Assembly: GCF_036417845.1 (NCBI RefSeq)
Contig: NC_089982.1
Coordinates: 47,393,684 to 47,457,683 of the forward strand
Source: Apteryx mantelli
Taxonomy: Eukaryota; Chordata; Aves; Apterygiformes; Apterygidae
Length of the DNA: 64,000 nucleotides
Reading direction: 5' to 3'
Made by a program: the position numbers and the translations under genes. This document shows, piece after piece, positions 57,201-64,000 of this stretch. Numbering within the stretch: the stretch's first letter is position 1; each line of letters begins with the position of its first letter. The notes under the pieces were generated by a model. It had not been told where the DNA came from, did no database searches, and was given only the letters and a program-made list of their open reading frames with translations.

Positions 57201-60200
57201 CTTTTGTTTGCCCTGGGAAGAATCTTCTCTCTTTTCTCTTTACTCCAAACTCCTACAGAGTATTCTGAACATTAAGCATTTAATTATAAAACTCTAAATT
57301 CTCTTTGTATAAGCTACTAAGGAATAAACCTCTGAATCCATATGTTAACATTATCTAGAATTACAAGTCACTTGATTCAAAATAAAAATAACTGACCAAA
57401 ATGCAGTACGTAAGAATGACGCGTACTGCCCCCAATTTGCTCTTTATTGATTACAAATGGGGCTTTGGTGGGAGATCACCATTAAGATGATGTTTAGCTT
57501 CATTATCACATGAATCCTCTCAGTCTGTCTTTATCCTACTGGTAAGATTCTCTACATAGCAATATTTGGATTTTTTTAGTCTATTTTAATTTGTCTATAG
57601 TTTTTAAGTCCTTTTTTGTCTTTAACTATTGAGGAAGTTGTTTTGTTTCTAGAATAGGGGTAATCAATTTTTCATTGAGACGTGGCTTGTAATTTAGTAT
57701 GTATTTGTGAAGCTGTTTCAAACACCTTTAATTTTTCAGTATACCGTGTTGTGTGGAGTTTGCACATTCCTTTTTTGCTGTAGAACTGAAGTGAAAAATC
57801 TAATCTTTTAAATCTAGCAGCGATGCTTGAGGTTTCTTTAGCTCCTCTGTGGTGTCTGTACCTGTAAGAGAACTTAGTGTAAGCTAGGCATGGAGGATCA
57901 GGTTATGTACAGATTTTTCTGCTCTTGTACATTGATTAGCTGGAACACAGATGCTGAACAAGGCAGGATTCTGCCATGCTTTAATTTGAGAAGATTATTG
58001 AACAATAGCTTTCTTAAAATTAGTACTTTCTTACATTGGATTAAAGCCAATACTCTGCTGCAGTTTTAAAACATCAAGTACTGAAAAGGCTGAGGAAGGT
58101 TTCTTTTAAATGTTCTGTTTTTGACTGTGATGAGCACTGTCTTTCTTCCATATAGGCAGACCCCAGTGCTTTTTGGCCTTGCGAGATGGTTTGGTGTTCC
58201 TTGTTAGTTTTTCCAAAAGGAGTAACCTTGCTGGAGGAGTCTCTTAGAGAAGCCACTTAGCCGCAACGCAGGTTATCCTCATGAGACAGCAGTTTAGACC
58301 GTACCTGAGTTTTGAACTATTCTCTTACGGATACGGTATTTGCTATCTGACCTCCTGTCCTCTTTCCTCCCCCAAGCGCAGTGCTGACGAAGCACACCAG
58401 TCTCACCTATAACCATAACTGGCTTTTCAGCTGTACTGCCTTGCCCTCATTTGCAGTGCTCGCAGCCATTTGTTATAAATAAAAACCTGGCACTCCTTTA
58501 AAACTGTTTGTGGCAGAAGCGGATTGTAGAGAATATATTTATTTTCAGTGCTAGAGAGCTGTGCTAGTGCTTTATTTCCAGTGCTAGTGAGCAAGCATTT
58601 TTGTAATTTGTAGCCCTGTTTACCTTACACCTTTATATTTGTTCATAGTAACTGCTATTCATTTTACATTTGTAATCCAATGACCTCCAAAAGCTTTGTG
58701 AGGAAAAATTTATTTCTCTTATTTCCAGAGACAGGCTGGTGTTCTTAGGCTGTTTTGGAACTGCTTTTGCAAGCTACTGTGTCAAACACAGGGTGCAGCA
58801 CTGGCTGGGCTTAACCGTGGCGGTGGGAGCCTGGCCAGGGCAGGCTGTGTGCCGCCTGCGGTCGCAGGTGCCTGCCGGCCAAACGGTGGTAACCGAAGCT
58901 CCTCCACAGCCAGGCTTTGGATGTCACTCGTGGGGCTTTGTTTCCCTGGGGCGACAGAGGGGGTAGGTGCAGTGTTGTTAACTCAAACTGGCTTCTTGCT
59001 CGGGCTTTCTTCTTGCCACATGGGTGTTTTTCAAGTTTGGTGACAGGTAGGGTCCTGAGTGCTTGTGGGGGGGTGAATAAGCTAGATCTGACTCACGGGA
59101 GAGGTTTCAGGGAGGTCTGCTGTGAGCAATGGTGAGCAAGAGAAGGGGCCTGGATGGGGCTATGGAAGATAATCGTGTCTATGGTGTGTGGGAACTGGGA
59201 AGGGAGACCAGGGCTTAAGCGTAAAAAGATTTTTCTTTAAGACAGATCGGTATTAGAAGTAGCTGTGAGTGGTTGATGGGGTAGGCAGGGAGGAAAGCTC
59301 TTTTTCTGTGTAAGGTAGTAACTGAAGATTAAGATGAAGTTAGTTTAACTGTGATTAGGAAGTAAAAGTGAAAAGTTTGCAGCTGTTTAAATCCTTTTTT
59401 TTTTTCTAATTTTATTTCTAGGAGTTAACTTCCTTCCCCCTTTTATTTCTTCCTCTCTTATAATTCTGAAAGAAGGAGAGGGCCAAAGTTTCTTTTGCAC
59501 AGCCTTCCATTTCCCACTAAATAGTATTTGTTCATTTATTTTTTTGCTTTGAGAACCTGAGCTCAGTGGAAAACATAGGGGGAACATTGGCACCTGCAGT
59601 TTAGCTATGTATGTGGTAGCAGCCACCACTGGCCTTCCTCTCCTTTGTGTTCTGTTGTGGTTTTGCTTTTTAAATGTAAAAAATAAGATGCAGAAGTAAA
59701 GTGATTTGTACAATTTAAAGCTGTAATAAAATTATTTCAAATTATATACTTCATCACATATATCATCTGAGCTTCCTGTAAGGACTATCTGGCTTCTTAA
59801 GGTCTGACCAACTTCCAGATAAAAAATGAACTTTGCTTCTTTGTAACCTCTCTCTTTTGTCAAGTCTCACTGCTAAATGGAGAATCTCCTTGGCACTCAG
59901 CTTTTACGAGGCATTTAAGAACAAAATGAAGAGTTAGTCAAAGGAGCATCCCTAAAAATATGTGAGACGGTATCAGGATATCTTAGTTGAAATAAGAATC
60001 TTGACACTGTCTTCCATGATATTAATGAGTTATGGGGAAATGGCACATGAAGGGGAAAATACTCAAAGATAGGAAGATAATTGTAAAATTGTCTGGAAGA
60101 TTACACAGACAGTGTATCCCTGTAACACTACAGGCAATGTAATATCTAATTGAAAGACTACACTGAGCTGCTTCCCCATCCCAGATCTAGTGCTATTTCA

Positions 60201-63200
60201 CTACTCATTAATGGTGTGGGTGATAAAGTACGAATTATGTTTACTGAAATTCAGAGTTTATGTTCAGGGGAGGAAGCTGTAGTTGTCTGGAGATACAAGC
60301 AAATGTAGGTAGTAAGTCATATTAAATAATTCTTCCTGTGTATGTGGTTCTGGAAAAGTTGTGGATGGGGTACTCTGTAAATAGTTTCTGACAGCGGACT
60401 CTCTGCATTCACTCCATGCCTGTCTTGAAGCGCAGAGTACAAAAATGGGATTTTTAAATATATGTCTTATGGGAGTGTGTGTTTAAGAGTACCTGAGTTC
60501 TAGGAATACATAACACATCACTGTACATAGGAAGAAAAATAAACATTGTATCTCTTGGAGATGGGAGTAGAATATGTTGTTTATAATGTATTTGTGTTGA
60601 AGTCTTAATCTTATTAACGTGTCATCCCCGAAATGAAGGAATATCTGGTTTTGTGCATTTCTGGAGAGTGGGCTTTTGGGGGCTATTCCAAACAATTATT
60701 GAACTGCCCCCTTTCCCTGTTCAATTAATCTTTATTAAAATTTAACTTACCCATTAAGAAAAGCTTTCTCAGGTTAACATCAATTGTTTAGCAACATATG
60801 GGACTCTCGCTGGAAATAACAGCTTGGGCCAAGATCTATCCACAATGATTGAAGTATAATAGATCTTGCCTGTGTGAAAAGGGGCAGTATAGATCAGACT
60901 GGCGCATTAGAGTTTGTCCCGGGTTTTTTGTTTCTCTTGCGGGTTTTGATGGCGGCAGCAATCAGTGCCTGCGTCACACTGTGGAGGCAGCAGCTGTGGC
61001 CCACCGGTGTCCCCAGCCTGCCCCGGGGCAGGGGTGCAGTGGCTCTGTGGGGGATGAAGCAGCACCCTCCTCTTCGCTGTGATGGGGCTGCACTGGGCTA
61101 GGAAGGGTAAGAGAGAAGTTCCCTGAAACTGACTTAGGACCCCAGAATTTTGGTTGCCAGAGATTAGACAACAGACCCATTAACTCTTCGGATGTTTGTA
61201 GTGGATGTGACCTTGTAAAATGCTTTAGGAATATAGTATTTTTTATTAAATGTAACCATAGGGACACAGAGCTGGTAGCAAGAGGTCCAGACACTGAAAA
61301 AAGTTAAATCTCTATTCACAGCATGCTTAATTTTTGCTTTGGAGTAAATGGAGAAGAAGGGTGGATGGAGAGATGATCTTTCCAGGAGTAATTCAGATGT
61401 AGGAGCTAACCATCTGTACTTCTTGAAGAGGACACTTATAATATTCTTGTTTTTATTGCCTTCTAGATTTAAAAATTGCATACACATGTAAAAACAGAAT
61501 GTAATATCAGATAACAAAGAGTAGGTTTTTTTATGAAGTACTCACATTAGAGTATTTAGTTTTAGTTCCCCTCCACTTAATCTTTATTAGAAATCTAGGT
61601 ACTAATGTCTTGAACAACTGACTAAATGAATGACTTAAAGATGGCTCTGGTTGTTTTTATAGCCTCAGCGATAAGATGTTGATTTATCAATCAGTAGGGT
61701 TCTGCGATATTTATATTCTTCACAGTTTATGCAAGTTTCCTTTAGTGTATTTAATTTAGTCTTGTTCCCGGTAGGTATCCCATTGCATAAATGCATGCAA
61801 TATGATAAGTACATGCACAATAATATCTGCATAATCTTAAGTACAGATCTGAAGCTGAGTTTTAACTGAACAACTTGATGCTGTAATAGTCCTGGACTGA
61901 GTAGAAAGTGTTATAAATATTGCTTTCTAATGGTGTTCAAGTGCTTTTTGCCAATGATTATATTTAAAAGGAACTTTCTGTTTTCAAGCTGAAAGTGGTT
62001 AGAAAATTTGTTACATGCAATTTAGCATATGTCACTGAAAACATTTGGCAGAAATTCACATTAAATAAGGCCAATAAATATTTTATACTCCTCACAGTTG
62101 TGGAGTTTCACCCTTGGGTTTGGGTTGAAGAAATGTCTTGCTTAAAATTGATAGAAATCCCAAGAAGATGGATGAAACAAAAATTCTGACCTGCTCCAAG
62201 TGCTATGCCTTGGAAAAAACCTGCTGTGGTTGATGGTTCTTTGAAGCTCTGGCATCTGGAATTGCCACCTTGCTATCAAAAAAAGCCCACAAAGAAACCC
62301 TCATAGGTAGAAAGTAACTTAGACACTTGACTCTGTGGCAAAATCAATAATCCTTCTTATTCTGTCTTTGTAGAATAGCTCTATGACAGGGTGCTTAGCT
62401 GATTTTGAAAGAAAGCATAGTGTGTCTTCTATAACCGAAGCTGGAAAGTCTAAAAGCTGTCCTGCTTCGAGTATGTGCTGCCACTTAGTTTTAGAATTCA
62501 AAATAACAGCTTTGACCCAGATGTGGAGTATGTTTGTGGGATTTAATATCTTTTGTATCTCAACAAGATGATTTTAATGTGCTTTCTTGCCATATAGATT
62601 TACAACCTTATCTTATTTATTGTTTAAAAGAGCATAAAAGATAAGTAGAAATACTGGAAAGCAGCTCTGTATTGTACCATTCCAGCACAGAGCTATACCA
62701 TGTCTGAAATCCCTGAGGTAAAAGGGATTGCAAATTTAACATTTTTCATTTTCTTAAAATGGAGGGGATTTGTTCTTGCAAATACTTAAACCTTTCAAAA
62801 GGACATTTATAGAAAACATTAAAGAAACTTGGTGGCATAAGTGTGTAGAGGTATTGTTTTGGACTTGGTGAATAGCTTGCACTATTGTTTTCTCCATTCT
62901 TATAAGTTATTGATCAGAAATTTGAAAAGCAGCTGCTGACTTCTTGGAAATGGACCGTAGGCTGCTCCTTAAAGGCTAGCATTATCCCAAGGTAATTCTG
63001 TGTTGGAACCCATGGACGTTCTTCAAAGCCAGTGAGTGTATTTAGATAAAGTTAGTTAGTTTGTTTGTTTCCTGGATGTTTGGCAAAATAATGTAATAGC
63101 TTCATTAGTCCCATCTCACTTTTTTTTTTTTTTATGATCTTGTTATCCTACCAGGAAAGGGAATTGTTAAAGCACTATAAAATTTCTGTATTTCTGATAG

Positions 63201-64000
63201 TAATGAGAACAAATAATGGTGGACCTTTCATTGTATTTTGCATACTGTATAAATGGATCAGTCATCAATTAACAATTCACCATTAATTGGTTCAGAAACA
63301 CCTTATGCTTTTTCTTTGCTCACTTCGCCCTCTTGCACATAGCTGTGCTTGCTGCATGCTGTGGGAAGGCGACCAAAGGGAAAAGGAGAGCAAGAATTGT
63401 GATTCACCCTGCTTGTGGTCACAAACAGGAATTAGGATGGAGTAGGATCAAGAGGAAAAGAGACACAGAGATGTCTTGTAAGGAGGGCTCAAGTGGTGGT
63501 TGTGGCTGTGGCAGGGGGAAAGGTGATATTTAGCTGACTTCTAATAGGTGACTTGTAAGCACGCAGAGGGATGGAGAGTTCTCATGTAAAACTACTAAAT
63601 GCTGATTCCATAAAATTATAGTGCAGGTTGTATTTTAGCTTTTAGTAAGTGTTTTTTTATTTTGTTTTGTTTTGCTTTTTAGCACTTGCATATGTCAGTA
63701 ATTAATTTTCCTTATTTAATGAGTCACTTTGCTGCTTTAGTTACCAATCAGCAGGAATTTAAAAAGTTTTCCTTCCCCCAATTTTTTTAAGAACTTTTGT
63801 GGAGTTGAAACAAAAAAAAAAATTGCCTTTCTTTGAAGAACTCAAAGATTAAAGACCCAGAAATGATATCTCTTTAAAGAGTTATTTTGCTGAATTGAAG
63901 ATGGTTTTCTTCAGCTAAAAGATGAAGAAATTTATGAAAAGATTTGTTTAAGCAGATGTGTCAGAGCTTTCCCTCAGTGCCTGTGTAAAATGGATTCTGT
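54218..64000. other. Intergenic DNA downstream of SPCS3
   Basis: About 9.8 kb, mostly AT-rich, without a coding exon that I can recognise on either strand. In birds and mammals VEGFC lies further along this side, but none of its exons is seen here. Two GC-richer patches stand out (about 58780-58970 and 60930-61090). Some distal SPCS3 3' UTR may extend into the start of this stretch. Confidence 0.55.

Noticed and set aside
57404-57428. 7-bp inverted repeat CAGTACG/CGTACTG with 11-base loop
   Set aside because: Too short to distinguish from chance in a window of this size.
54218-64000. VEGFC exons expected from synteny
   Set aside because: No cystine-knot or other VEGFC coding sequence recognised on either strand; the gene must lie beyond the window.

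Overview
The window looks like nuclear DNA of a bird. It carries three vertebrate genes in the order and orientation SPATA4 (-), ASB5 (-), SPCS3 (+), the block known from human 4q34 and its avian counterpart. Three fossil retroelements belong to the CR1 family that dominates bird genomes, and no mammalian SINEs are visible. The two CpG islands (about 2.33-3.03 kb and 45.63-46.64 kb) are strongly GC-rich against an AT-rich background. The species cannot be fixed from the sequence alone.

Layout. 1-690: a CR1 LINE fragment on the minus strand. 1.1-2.85 kb: SPATA4, four exons visible on the minus strand; its 3' end lies outside the window or is not recognisable. 2.33-3.03 kb: the SPATA4 CpG island with six copies of GGGGCC. 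5.4-33.5 kb: ASB5, seven coding exons on the minus strand encoding 329 residues (six ankyrin repeats and a SOCS box), with a 21 kb first intron. 33.6-45.5 kb: intergenic DNA between the head-to-head genes ASB5 and SPCS3. 45.6-54.2 kb: SPCS3, five coding exons on the plus strand encoding the complete 180-residue signal peptidase complex subunit 3. 54.2-64 kb: AT-rich intergenic DNA with no gene that I can support.

All three gene models were built by hand from splice sites, reading phase and recalled similarity to the human proteins. ASB5 and SPCS3 assemble without a frame problem to the same lengths as their human counterparts. SPATA4 does not: its fourth visible exon has an in-frame TGA where the alignment expects arginine (most simply CGA to TGA), and the expected acceptor of that exon reads CG instead of AG beside a 14-base C tract on the coding strand. 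It is either decaying, polymorphic, or affected by sequence error at the homopolymer.

The most notable signals are in SPCS3. Intron 2 is an AT-AC intron of the minor (U12) class, with a full ATATCCTT donor, a TTTCTTAAC branch site and an AC end. The 5' part of intron 1 holds a perfect ER stress response element (CCAAT-N9-CCACG), which fits a gene serving the secretory pathway. The three genes have unrelated jobs (sperm/cilium-associated protein, muscle ubiquitin-ligase adaptor, ER signal peptidase subunit); the clustering is synteny, not a pathway.
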